Origin: an uncultured Lachnospiraceae bacterium
Lineage (GTDB): Bacteria; Bacillota; Clostridia; Lachnospirales; Lachnospiraceae
DNA length: 64,000 nt
Assembly (NCBI GenBank): GCA_910585465.1
Contig: CAJUEW010000006.1
Span: 56,811 to 120,810 of the forward strand
Direction of reading: 5' to 3'
This document shows, piece after piece, positions 32,528 through 41,258 of the stretch. The notes beneath the pieces were generated by a model. That model searched no databases. It was not told the DNA's origin and saw only the letters and a list, made by a program, of their open reading frames with translations. The position numbers and the translations under genes are program-made. The first letter of the stretch is position 1. Each line of letters starts with the position of its first letter.

Positions 32528-35185
32528 TTACCTGCGGTTCACAACTGCCTTCCGAATCAGATCCACCGGAATCATGGTCACTGCCAGCAGCGCAACTGCA
32601 ATCCATCCTTTTATGCCGAAGGGAACACAGCTAAACATATTGCCGATCCAGGAAAACACCGTTACCGGAATCAGTCCCGCATTTACAATCACTGCCTGAA
32701 CCAGAAGAATGGTAAAGAACACTTTCAAAAAGCCTGTATTCTCATCCAGCCCTTTGAAAATATCAAACCCGTCATCCCTGACATTAAAGCCGTTGAACAG
32801 CGCACTTGCAATAAACAATACAAAATATCCTGTAAGATGCTGTTTTTCATTATCAAAAAGACCGATGAAAAACGGATGCTTCAAATACAGAAAGCTGATA
32901 AAGGTCAGCCAGGCAGCCATTGTCAGAATCTGCTGCATCATCGGCCTGCTGATAATACTTTCATCTCTGCGGCGGGGCTTTTCACTCATATATTTTCCAA
33001 GCGCCGGTTCATTGCCGAGCATAATCGCCCCCAGCCCGTCCATTACCAGGTTGACAAAAAGCAGGTGAGTTACCTTTAATGGCTCCTCCACTCCGAAAAA
33101 CGGAGCTACAGCGCTTACCACCACTGCCGTGACATTGATCACAAGCTGGAATCTACAGAATTTTAGAATATTATGATAAATAGTTCTGCCATACCAGATT
33201 GCGTCCTTAATGGATTTAAAATTATCGTCCAGAATTACAATCTCTCCTGCTTCCTTTGCCGCTTCCGTACCGCTTCCCATGGCAAAGCCAACATCCGCTC
33301 TTTTAAGCGCCGGAGAATCATTTACGCCGTCTCCTGTCATTCCTACAACCAGATTCATTTCCTGGCACAGACGCACCATTCTGGATTTATCCGTAGGAAG
33401 CGCTCTGGCAATCACTCTGATATCCGGCAGAATCCTCTTTACCTCATCATCCGACATTTCATTTAACTGTGCAGACGACAGAGCCCTGTCGGAATCAGCC
33501 TTCAGAAGTCCCGCATCCCTGGCAATAGCCACAGCAGTCTCCAGCCTGTCTCCGGTAATCATGACCACCTGGATCCCCGCGCTTTGTACCTCCCGGATCG
33601 CCTCCTTTGCTTCTGCTCTGACATCGTCCCGGATACCGGCCAGACCAATAATAACAATATCGTCATTGATTTCGTTCTCCGTCAGCTCCTTCTCGGAATA
33701 CCCGAAGGCCAGAACGCGCATTGCCTTGGAGGCCAGCTCATCGATCTTGCGGTTAAGAGCTTCCATATCAATATCCTTCACATTTCCGTCTGCATCCAGA
33801 TATTTCTTCGCCGATGCCAGCAGTCTCTCAGGCGCGCCCTTATAAAATGTCTTGCCGATAGAACCAATTCTGGCCTGACTGAATTTATTTGTGGAATTAA
33901 AGCCCTGAAGCTGATTTGCCCGATACTCTTTATTTGCCTCCAAAGTGCGAAACGTATCCTCTCCGATAAACTTCATCAGAGCCTGATCCGTCGCATTGCC
34001 TCCGATCACCCTATGCTCGCTGTCATACATGGACTGTGTATTCTTTCCAATGGCCAGATCTACCATTCCCTTTATCTTTCTGTATTTGCTCAGTTCAGAA
34101 ATAACGATGGATTTTCCGTCTGCAGTGAAAAAGTCAACTACCTCCAGCACGCCCTTGGTAATCGTTCCGGTTTTATCGCTGAACAAAATATTAAGAGAGC
34201 CCGCGGTCTCAATCCCCTCTGCTTTGCGGACCAGTACATTATGATCCAGCATTTTGCTCGTATTCTGCATCAGCACAAGTGAAATCATCAGAGGCAGCCC
34301 TTCCGGCACTGCGCAGACAATGATTACAACAGCCAGAGAGACAGCCTCCACAAGATCCTTGATAATTTCCTGAATCTCCTGCGCAAAGTAGACAGACAGA
34401 CCTCCTCCTGATGCAATGAAATATCCGAAATAACAGACGGCAATCACAATGGCTCCTATATATCCAAACGTGGAGATCTGATTCGCCAGCTTTGCCAGCT
34501 TTACCTTCAGCGGAGAATCCGGCTCCTGCTCCTGCATCTCCTCCGCCATTTTTCCCATCATTGTCTTTACTCCGACCTTGCGTACATCCAGAACGCCTTC
34601 TCCGTCAAAGACAACTGCCCCGCGGAATAAAGAATACTCGTCCACAAAGGTATCTCCGGTAATATCGTCCGGAAGCTCTGCGCTTTCCGGCGCTTCGCTC
34701 TTCTTACATTCCTCCGCTTCCCCATTAAGCGCGGAATTGTCCACCCGTAAGGAGCCTGCCACGAGAATACCGTCCGCAGGAATCTTGTCACCGGACTGCA
34801 GCAAAATTTTATCGCCCACCACAACATGATCTACATCAATAACGGTAATCAGGCCGTTGCGGTATACCTTGCACTGATCCTTCTTAGTATTATCCTTTAA
34901 TTCCCGGTACTTTGTATCGCTGGCAACGCCGGTTTTGGCAGACACAAAAGCCACGATAAATACTGCAACAATCGTGCCAAAGGGCTCGTATATTTCCGCA
35001 TAGCCGAAAAAGAACATGACAATCATCAGTCCTGCGATTGCCAAAAGAATTTTAATCATTGGATCCCCAAAGGTTTCCTTAAACTCCTCCCAGAAGGTAG
35101 TCGGCTCTGAGTCCGGGATTACGTTTGAGCCATATGCTTCTCTTGAGGCTTTGACCTCTTTGTCTGTAAGTCCATTAAATTTCAT
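32528..35185 (-). CDS. P-type calcium-transporting ATPase (PMCA-like)
   Basis: From the ATG at 35185 (AGGA five to six bases upstream; an in-frame GTG lies at 35197) the product is 885 residues. It is a P2B-like cation pump: phosphorylation motif FSDKTGTITKG, actuator loop NGEAEE in place of TGES, nucleotide-domain KGAPERLLA, MITGDRLETA and hinge MTGDGVNDSPALKRADVGFAMG. About ten membrane helices are expected, and VPEGLPLMISL in helix 4 is typical of calcium sites. Calcium P-type ATPases are recurrent members of ter clusters. It probably lowers cytosolic calcium, consistent with calcium-binding TerD proteins encoded upstream. Confidence 0.9.
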   Translation of the reverse strand: MKFNGLTDKEVKASREAYGSNVIPDSEPTTFWEEFKETFGDPMIKILLAIAGLMIVMFFFGYAEIYEPFGTIVAVFIVAFVSAKTGVASDTKYRELKDNTKKDQCKVYRNGLITVIDVDHVVVGDKILLQSGDKIPADGILVAGSLRVDNSALNGEAEECKKSEAPESAELPDDITGDTFVDEYSLFRGAVVFDGEGVLDVRKVGVKTMMGKMAEEMQEQEPDSPLKVKLAKLANQISTFGYIGAIVIAVCYFGYFIASGGGLSVYFAQEIQEIIKDLVEAVSLAVVIIVCAVPEGLPLMISLVLMQNTSKMLDHNVLVRKAEGIETAGSLNILFSDKTGTITKGVLEVVDFFTADGKSIVISELSKYRKIKGMVDLAIGKNTQSMYDSEHRVIGGNATDQALMKFIGEDTFRTLEANKEYRANQLQGFNSTNKFSQARIGSIGKTFYKGAPERLLASAKKYLDADGNVKDIDMEALNRKIDELASKAMRVLAFGYSEKELTENEINDDIVIIGLAGIRDDVRAEAKEAIREVQSAGIQVVMITGDRLETAVAIARDAGLLKADSDRALSSAQLNEMSDDEVKRILPDIRVIARALPTDKSRMVRLCQEMNLVVGMTGDGVNDSPALKRADVGFAMGSGTEAAKEAGEIVILDDNFKSIKDAIWYGRTIYHNILKFCRFQLVINVTAVVVSAVAPFFGVEEPLKVTHLLFVNLVMDGLGAIMLGNEPALGKYMSEKPRRRDESIISRPMMQQILTMAAWLTFISFLYLKHPFFIGLFDNEKQHLTGYFVLFIASALFNGFNVRDDGFDIFKGLDENTGFLKVFFTILLVQAVIVNAGLIPVTVFSWIGNMFSCVPFGIKGWIAVALLAVTMIPVDLIRKAVVNRR

Positions 35186-35213
35186 GTCATTCCTCACAGC
35201 CCATACACACAGA

Positions 35214-35251
35214 TAGGAGAAATACGCCTTTCAGGCTTTGTTTCTCCTATT
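35214..35251 (-). repeat. Long leader hairpin before the P-type ATPase gene
   Basis: Arms ATAGGAGAAA (35214-35223) and TTTCTCCTAT (35242-35251) are perfect. Flanking CCC/GGG and CACA/TGTG pairs lengthen the stem (35200-35262). On the minus strand no T run follows, and the stem ends close to the ATPase start. It may act as an RNA processing or translational control element between terD and the pump. Confidence 0.55.
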
Positions 35252-35282
35252 GTGCGGGCTTCTCTATATTTTTTTATTTTCC

Positions 35283-35870
35283 TTATACATAACGATTAAT
35301 AACATCGCCGATAGAATTATCGTTGGTTCCCTGTCCGATAGCGTTGAATTTCCATTCCCCGTTATGTCTGTAGACCTCTCCGAAAATCATAGCCGTTCTT
35401 CCGGAATAATCCTCCGTCAGGTTATATCTGCACATCTCACTCTGATTTCTTCCGTCCACCAGTCTGATAAAGGCATTCCGGATCATGCCAAAATGCTGCT
35501 GCCTTTCCCGGGCCTGATAAATATTGACAATAATAACAATCCGGTCATACTGAGCCGGCACACGGGCCAGATCCACAATAATCTGTTCGTCATCGCCCTC
35601 GCCCGCTCCGGTTAGATTATCTCCCATATGCTGGATCGTTCCGGATTTATGTCTCAGATTTCCAAAATAAACAATATCATCCTTATCCACCAGTTTCCCG
35701 TTCTGCAGCACAAAGGCAGTGGCATCACAGTCGATTGCCAGAGGTTTCGGAGCAAAAAAGCCTCTCTTTTGCTGAACCTCATCCCAGCCCAGCCCGATAA
35801 TGATCTGGGAAAGCCCTGCACGCTCTTTGGACAGACTGACCTTCTGACCTTTCTGTAAACTAATCGACAT
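35283..35870 (-). CDS. TerD-family protein, divergent copy
   Basis: The 195-residue TerD-like stress protein opens SISLQKGQKVSLSKERAGL. The second calcium loop GDNLTGAGEGDDEQI is intact. The first loop, DFDLDAAAF in its two sisters, reads AIDCDATAF here, and an insertion KRGFFAPKPL precedes it. It may therefore bind one less calcium. AAGGAGG lies ten bases before the ATG. Third of three tandem terD genes. Confidence 0.9.
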   Translation of the reverse strand: MSISLQKGQKVSLSKERAGLSQIIIGLGWDEVQQKRGFFAPKPLAIDCDATAFVLQNGKLVDKDDIVYFGNLRHKSGTIQHMGDNLTGAGEGDDEQIIVDLARVPAQYDRIVIIVNIYQARERQQHFGMIRNAFIRLVDGRNQSEMCRYNLTEDYSGRTAMIFGEVYRHNGEWKFNAIGQGTNDNSIGDVINRYV

Positions 35871-35899
35871 CCTGTAGTATCCTCCTTATTTTCTCCTCT

Positions 35900-36481
35900 T
35901 TATCCCACGTCTACGCCATAATTTGCGCAGAGCGCGGCAAGACCTCCCTGGTATCCGCTTCCTATTGCATTAAACTTCCACTCTTCCCCGTTTTTATACA
36001 GTTCGCCAAATACAACCGCCGTCTCAATGGAAAAATCCTCTCCCAAGTCGTATTTCAGAAGCTCTTCCCCATTTGCTTCATTATAGATCCTGATAAACGC
36101 ATTATTGACCTGTCCGAAATTCTGGCGGCGCGCCTCCGCCTCATAGATTGTGGCAGTAAATACAATTCTGGAGACACCTGCCGGCACTGCGGAAAGATTT
36201 ACCTTAATCTGCTCGTCGTCTCCGTCCCCGGCTCCGGTCAGATTATCTCCCATATGCTGTACAGCGCCGGAGGTATGCATCAGATTTCCATAAAAAACAA
36301 AATCACCTGAGCCTGCTACCTTTCCGTTATCCCCAAGCATAAACGCTGCCGCGTCCAGATCAAAGTCTCCGCCTGTATCAAACTGGTTCACATCCCAGCC
36401 CAGTCCTACCACTACTTTTGTCAGCCCCGGATTTCCCTTTGTCAGACTGACCTTCTGGCCTTTTTGTAAATTAACCGGCAT
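35900..36481 (-). CDS. TerD-family protein
   Basis: The 193-residue protein is of the TerD/TerE class: PVNLQKGQKVSLTKGNPGL, GLGWDVNQFDTGGDFDLDAAAFMLGDNGKV, GDNLTGAGDGDDEQIKVNL and YDLGEDFSIETAVVFGELYKNGEEWKF. Both acidic calcium-binding loops are present. TerD proteins bind calcium and associate with membranes in stress responses. AAGGAGGAG precedes the ATG. It is about 13 bp from the next terD. Confidence 0.93.
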   Translation of the reverse strand: MPVNLQKGQKVSLTKGNPGLTKVVVGLGWDVNQFDTGGDFDLDAAAFMLGDNGKVAGSGDFVFYGNLMHTSGAVQHMGDNLTGAGDGDDEQIKVNLSAVPAGVSRIVFTATIYEAEARRQNFGQVNNAFIRIYNEANGEELLKYDLGEDFSIETAVVFGELYKNGEEWKFNAIGSGYQGGLAALCANYGVDVG

Positions 36482-36494
36482 ATTTTTCTCCTCC

Positions 36495-37076
36495 TTATGC
36501 TACCTCTATTCCATAATGTCCGCAAAGCGCGGCCAATCCGCCCTGGAAGCCGCTTCCAATAGCGTTAAATTTCCATTCTCCGTTATATCTGTAAATCTCA
36601 CCTACCACAACTGCCGTCTCGATAGAGAAATCCTCTCCCAAATCGTACCGGATCAGCTCCGTATTTGTGTTCTCGTCCACAATGCGGATAAACGCATTGG
36701 AAACCTGCCCGAAATTCTGCCGTCTCACATCAGAATCATAGATCGTTACGGTAAAGGCAATCTTATGGACATTTGCCGGAATCTTGCTTAAGTCAACCTT
36801 AATCTGTTCATCATCACCGTCTCCCTCACCGGTCAGGTTATCTCCCATATGCTTTACGGCGCCGCTCCCGTGCTCCAGATTCCCATAAAAAACAAATTCC
36901 TTTTCCGTAGGACACTTACCGTTATCCCCAAGCATAAACGCCGCCGCATCCAGGTCAAAATCCGCTCCCGAATCAAATGCATTCACATCCCAGCCCAGTC
37001 CTACCATGATATTTTTCAGTCCGGGATTGCCCTTGGTTAAATCAACCTTTTGTCCTTTAGATAAATTAATTGGCAT
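36495..37076 (-). CDS. TerD-family protein
   Basis: The 193-residue protein is closely similar to its downstream neighbour along its length (PINLSKGQKVDLTKGNPGL, GADFDLDAAAFMLGDNGK, GDNLTGEGDGDDEQIKVDL), consistent with tandem duplication. Both calcium loops are intact. AAAGGAGG precedes the ATG. It is first of the three terD genes after telA. Confidence 0.93.
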   Translation of the reverse strand: MPINLSKGQKVDLTKGNPGLKNIMVGLGWDVNAFDSGADFDLDAAAFMLGDNGKCPTEKEFVFYGNLEHGSGAVKHMGDNLTGEGDGDDEQIKVDLSKIPANVHKIAFTVTIYDSDVRRQNFGQVSNAFIRIVDENTNTELIRYDLGEDFSIETAVVVGEIYRYNGEWKFNAIGSGFQGGLAALCGHYGIEVA

Positions 37077-37097
37077 AATAAAAAATCCTCCTTTAAA

Positions 37098-38243
37098 TTA
37101 ATTCCTTCTCTCTGGCATATGATAAGTTTTATTGAACTCTGTTTTTATCTGATCCAGCCTGACCTGATCCTCCACCCGCTTCTTTCTGGCATTTTCCTGA
37201 AGCTGCCTGGTTTCGTCGATGCCGTTTATAATTGTACGCCATGTGGATTCCAGAGTTTCAATCTGAATGGAACTGCCCGAGGCGAGTCTCGCCGCCACCT
37301 TCGACTGTTCGACCGTATTGCGGGCATTTTTAAGCAGCATCTCATTGGTCTTCGCGTCAAGCGCCGCCATAGACTCTGCCTGGATTCTCTGACGCTTCAG
37401 CATAATAGCCTGGGCCAGCGACTGTTTAAATACAGGAAGCGTGATAATAAACGCGGAATTAATCTTTCTCACCAGATTCATATTGCTGAACTGTATAGTC
37501 CTGATCATCGGTATGGACTGCATGGCAACACTTTCCGCCATCCTCAGATCCTGAGTTCTTTGTTCCATCAGATCCAGCGCCTGCTGCAGACTTGTGATCT
37601 CAAACTGGATGGAGGCATCCCCTGTAGTCTCCATATCCGCCTGACGCTGGCTGATATATCTTTCAATCTCACCGCATGCCTGCTCCCCGGCCAGTATATA
37701 TTTAACCAGCTCATGATAATACTCCACATTCGCGTCAAACATCTGATCCAGCTTACGGTTCGACTGTTTGATTTCAGATTCATACTGTTTTAGCTGAACA
37801 TAGATTTTATCTATCTCCTCTCCCATTGTATGATATTTTGCAACGATTTTATCCAGCTGCTTACGCAGACCTCCGAAAAGCTTTCCGAAAAGGGTTGGAT
37901 TATCCTGGATTTCCTCGGCATCAAATTTCGACATTATCTTTGCCAGCGTATGCAGCATTTGACTGGACTCGTCCAACTGGGACATATTCATACTGTTTAA
38001 AATCACATCCGACGCTTTGGAAATTTCTTCCGCAGCCTCTGAACCAAAGGTTGCGATTGACCCAAGATTATACACTTCAATCGTACTGACGATGGCATCC
38101 ACCTCCGGAGAGTTGACCAGCCGCGCGTTCATTTGCTCTCTGTCCGCAACAATGTCATACTGCTCTATCACTTCCAGCTCATTGCGGGCTTCCGGCAGCG
38201 TCTCTGCCCTTAGAGCCGGGGCATTCTTCAAATCTAACTCCAT
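37098..38243 (-). CDS. telA: TelA/toxic-anion resistance protein
   Basis: The 381-residue protein is strongly helical and coiled-coil rich, with the TelA/KlaA family pattern: GSIATFGSEAAEEISKASDVIL, LTDK-like core segments, LFGGLRKQLDKIVAKYHTMGEEIDKI and PVFKQSLAQAIMLKRQRIQAESM. It is cytoplasmic and is linked to tellurite and other oxyanion or stress resistance in ter operons (YceH in Bacillus). GAGAGG precedes the ATG. It lies 2 bp after the YceG-family gene and 21 bp before terD. Confidence 0.92.
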   Translation of the reverse strand: MELDLKNAPALRAETLPEARNELEVIEQYDIVADREQMNARLVNSPEVDAIVSTIEVYNLGSIATFGSEAAEEISKASDVILNSMNMSQLDESSQMLHTLAKIMSKFDAEEIQDNPTLFGKLFGGLRKQLDKIVAKYHTMGEEIDKIYVQLKQYESEIKQSNRKLDQMFDANVEYYHELVKYILAGEQACGEIERYISQRQADMETTGDASIQFEITSLQQALDLMEQRTQDLRMAESVAMQSIPMIRTIQFSNMNLVRKINSAFIITLPVFKQSLAQAIMLKRQRIQAESMAALDAKTNEMLLKNARNTVEQSKVAARLASGSSIQIETLESTWRTIINGIDETRQLQENARKKRVEDQVRLDQIKTEFNKTYHMPERRN

Positions 38244-38245
38244 AC

Positions 38246-40519
38246 CTATGTACCTCTCTTAAATAGTCTGTTCACCCAGCCTTGATGGGAATGTAAAGAA
38301 ACCTTATCAAAATCCGGAACCTTCAAATCATATAGATATTCCCCAATCTGGTATTCCTCCATCAGTTTTCCATTATAATGCTGCTCAACCGTCTGATACC
38401 CGGTAGGTACAAAGAAAACCACATCAAAGCCAATCAGATTCAGATAAGCCATCAGAATCGCATCCTCCAGAGAAATCAGTTCCTCTGTAGTGCTTATATA
38501 GACTGCCTTCGGATTTTTCTTTGTAAAATCAAACCTCTGAATCTGTCTGAGAATATTCTTCGGCATATTCAGAGCAATGGAAATAATCGTATACTCTGTA
38601 CCATTTACAAAAGTGCCCTTGATTGACTTCCGATCTATGAGAACCTGAAGCTTTTCCAGCAGATAATCCTGAATCTCCTCCCTCAAATACCCATATTGAT
38701 ACCCCGGATGAGCTTTGATCCTGTTCTTCTGCAATCTTCCGTTTTTAAAAAACTCCGCCGCGTATGCTTTCACCGGATTAGCATTCATAGAGGAGATATA
38801 GGGTACTGCTCCGATAAATAATGTATCCTCCCCCAGCATTCTTTTAATATCCCGCCAGTATTCCGGCACATCTGAGTTTTTCACTCCGGACACCTTTGCG
38901 AATACAACCGGCATATTTACAATATCGTTTATGATGCTGAAATTGGGACGGTATTTTAATTCCTGCTTCCAAAGAATTGCGATCTCCTCATACATAGTCT
39001 GAAGAGTCACCGCATTCGCCCTGCTGTACTGCTGATCCCGGTAAAGTCCGGAATCCTGATATATCAATGTATCCAGCTCCCTCTCCGCATGATAGGCAGC
39101 CGTCCCGATACGAATATCTGCAGTTTCTCTCGGAAATCTGTCTGCTGCCAGACTGTCCGGATAGTTAATCTCATATAGGAAATCATCCTGCAGGCAGCAG
39201 CTTATATTGAGATTCGGAACCAATATCAGAACATCGACAGGCAGGCGGGCTAAAAAACGCATAAACAATGCCTCATTGTCATTTTTGCATCCGCCGAAAT
39301 AAATACAAAGGCTGATTTCAGGCTGTCTCCATCCAGAAAAAAGCTCCGCCTGAAAACGCCTCAGCCAGCAAATCAAATAAACCGCTTTATTGGTAAGCTT
39401 ATTCAAATTAATCCCCGGCTTTTTTCCTGTATCCAGCAGTACATCCACAAAAGCCTTCCTCATAAGACACTGAAGCTCCTGATCCGCGGCATATCTGATA
39501 TTTCCTGATAAATCCAGCAGCATTTGATCCTGCCGCGAATACACGCCTCTTTTCACTGCTGAGATCTCGTCCACAGCCGGAGGTACAATCGCGTTTTCCA
39601 GTATGAGCACTCCTCTTCCGGAGTTTTTTATCTCCATCTGAAACTGATACAGCTCATTTATATATGTTAGCTTGTCCTCCACTCCATTTATGCGGCAAAA
39701 ACAATTATAGAACAGTCCGGGATCGCTCCCTCTATTCCTGGCATTGGTTTTTATATCCTGAAATATATCGCCCGTTATCCAGGCATTTGTACAGTTTTGT
39801 ACCTGAGGCTTTCTCCCATACAGCCGCTCGCGGCTGATCCTCTCCGCCCATTCCTCCTGAACCTGCTTCAGGCAAAAGGCGTCCGGAAATGCAGTCATTC
39901 CCGGCAGGCACAGGTTATCCGACCATGCCGACCTGGGATCCAGCTGCAGATAACCGGCATCTCCCTTGTATTGAAGCAGAACCGCATCACAGCCGGCATT
40001 TGACAGAATAGATATCAGTATCAGCTCATACTTGCTGATTTCTCCTTCATATAATATTTTAGGAATTTTATTTTTGCCAAGCTGATTTACAATACGCTCA
40101 AATCTGTAATACAGCCAACACATAAATTTAATATAGGCATTTCGGGTCATATTTTCATTTTTTCCGGTTTTCTGTATAGCTTCAAGAGAACTATAAATAG
40201 AAGCGGCAACCGTTTCCCGCTGATAAGCATTCATACGGGGCAGCCACTTTCTTAAGCTGACCTCTATAAACTCTGCGCTCATCTGAAAATTCATGCCCAT
40301 AATCTCCCCATAATAGGAAAGATTTTTTTCATCGGGATTCGGAATCCGCCCTTCAATAATAACTCCCGATAACCGTGCTTCTTCATAATAGCGCTCAACA
40401 AAATCCCTTATCTGTTCATTATAGCCATTAATCCGATAAAAGTATACACCATTATCCCTTCTATTATTGAGTTCAGCGAAAAAATCATTCAAATCCTGAA
40501 TTTTCTTATGCTCAAACAT
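38246..40519 (-). CDS. YceG-family ter-island protein with internal duplication
   Basis: The 757-residue cytoplasmic protein is larger than Bacillus YceG (about 540). It is placed directly upstream of telA, as yceG is next to yceH. The core module seems to occur twice. An opening strand GVYFYRINGY (residue 24) resembles FYNCFCRING (residue 270). A W-helix plus strand pair, IPKILYEGEISKYELIL with GCDAVLLQ (152-183), resembles ISLCIYFGGCKNDNEALF with VDVLILVP (402-435). A third, shorter copy, KAVYISTTEELISLEDAIL with GFDVVFFVP (672-705), ends the protein. The same module forms the N-terminus of the protease at 41259. Function unknown. A role in the ter pathway is assumed from position. Confidence 0.8.
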   Translation of the reverse strand: MFEHKKIQDLNDFFAELNNRRDNGVYFYRINGYNEQIRDFVERYYEEARLSGVIIEGRIPNPDEKNLSYYGEIMGMNFQMSAEFIEVSLRKWLPRMNAYQRETVAASIYSSLEAIQKTGKNENMTRNAYIKFMCWLYYRFERIVNQLGKNKIPKILYEGEISKYELILISILSNAGCDAVLLQYKGDAGYLQLDPRSAWSDNLCLPGMTAFPDAFCLKQVQEEWAERISRERLYGRKPQVQNCTNAWITGDIFQDIKTNARNRGSDPGLFYNCFCRINGVEDKLTYINELYQFQMEIKNSGRGVLILENAIVPPAVDEISAVKRGVYSRQDQMLLDLSGNIRYAADQELQCLMRKAFVDVLLDTGKKPGINLNKLTNKAVYLICWLRRFQAELFSGWRQPEISLCIYFGGCKNDNEALFMRFLARLPVDVLILVPNLNISCCLQDDFLYEINYPDSLAADRFPRETADIRIGTAAYHAERELDTLIYQDSGLYRDQQYSRANAVTLQTMYEEIAILWKQELKYRPNFSIINDIVNMPVVFAKVSGVKNSDVPEYWRDIKRMLGEDTLFIGAVPYISSMNANPVKAYAAEFFKNGRLQKNRIKAHPGYQYGYLREEIQDYLLEKLQVLIDRKSIKGTFVNGTEYTIISIALNMPKNILRQIQRFDFTKKNPKAVYISTTEELISLEDAILMAYLNLIGFDVVFFVPTGYQTVEQHYNGKLMEEYQIGEYLYDLKVPDFDKVSLHSHQGWVNRLFKRGT

Positions 40520-40608
40520 AGATTTCTGACCTCAAAGATGGTATGCCGCATTTGCCTATATCGAGTTTACTCATATACAGGCAAGTAAGGCAGACTACCA
40601 AGCTGGTA

Positions 40609-41199
40609 TTAATACCTGTTCATTTTATTTTTATTCATAATATACCCAAGTCCTGAGCCTACAAACGCTCCGATAATATGGGTCAGATTGGAAACATTAT
40701 CCTGAACGAAAATTCCCTGATATACCTGCTCACCCACATAGATAACGGCAACCAGGATAAAAGTAAGCGGAATCTCCCCCTCCGTGAGACTTGTAAAGGA
40801 GGACAGCAGAATCAATGCAAACACCACGCCGCTTGCGCCTAAAAGCTGTATGCGGGGAAAGAAAACATAATTTACAATTCCGGTAAACAGCGCCGTGGAT
40901 AAAATTACAAAAAGAATATTTGATGAACCGTACTTTTCTTCCAGCAATGGCCCCACAACCAGAATCAGCATAATATTTCCGATAAAGTGTTCCCAGCCCG
41001 CGTGTCCTGCAATATGCCCAAAAAACCGGATATATGTCAGAGGACTGAGCAGAGACGAGCGGTATACACTGAATAACATATTGTTTGTCATTCCATGGGT
41101 TATATAATTTAAAGCCAGAGAAACAAAGCAAAGGATTGTAAATCCCAATATTACCGGCGAGTTAAAGGAAACTCTCGCCTTACGAAATGACTGAGCCAT
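40609..41199 (-). CDS. Rhomboid-family intramembrane serine protease
   Basis: The 196-residue protein has six membrane helices. The catalytic pair is Ser123 in GASGVVFAL and His174 in LTHIIGAFVGSGLG. HAGWEHFIGNIMLIL carries the helix-2 His/Asn. It cleaves membrane-spanning substrates within the bilayer. GGGGGA precedes the ATG. It lies between the trypsin-like protease and yceG-like genes on the same strand, inside the ter island. In 40520-40608 TTGCCT/AGGCAA (about 40552-40584) forms a hairpin or weak promoter. Confidence 0.9.
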   Translation of the reverse strand: MAQSFRKARVSFNSPVILGFTILCFVSLALNYITHGMTNNMLFSVYRSSLLSPLTYIRFFGHIAGHAGWEHFIGNIMLILVVGPLLEEKYGSSNILFVILSTALFTGIVNYVFFPRIQLLGASGVVFALILLSSFTSLTEGEIPLTFILVAVIYVGEQVYQGIFVQDNVSNLTHIIGAFVGSGLGYIMNKNKMNRY

Positions 41200-41258
41200 A
41201 TTAAAGTCCCCCTATGTCAAGTAGATTATATCACATTCCGGACAAAGAAACATGCCAT

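Noticed and set aside
32447..33079. Plus-strand frames opposite the P-type ATPase gene
   Set aside because: They are shadows of a strongly conserved ATPase frame, His/Gln-rich and without start signals.
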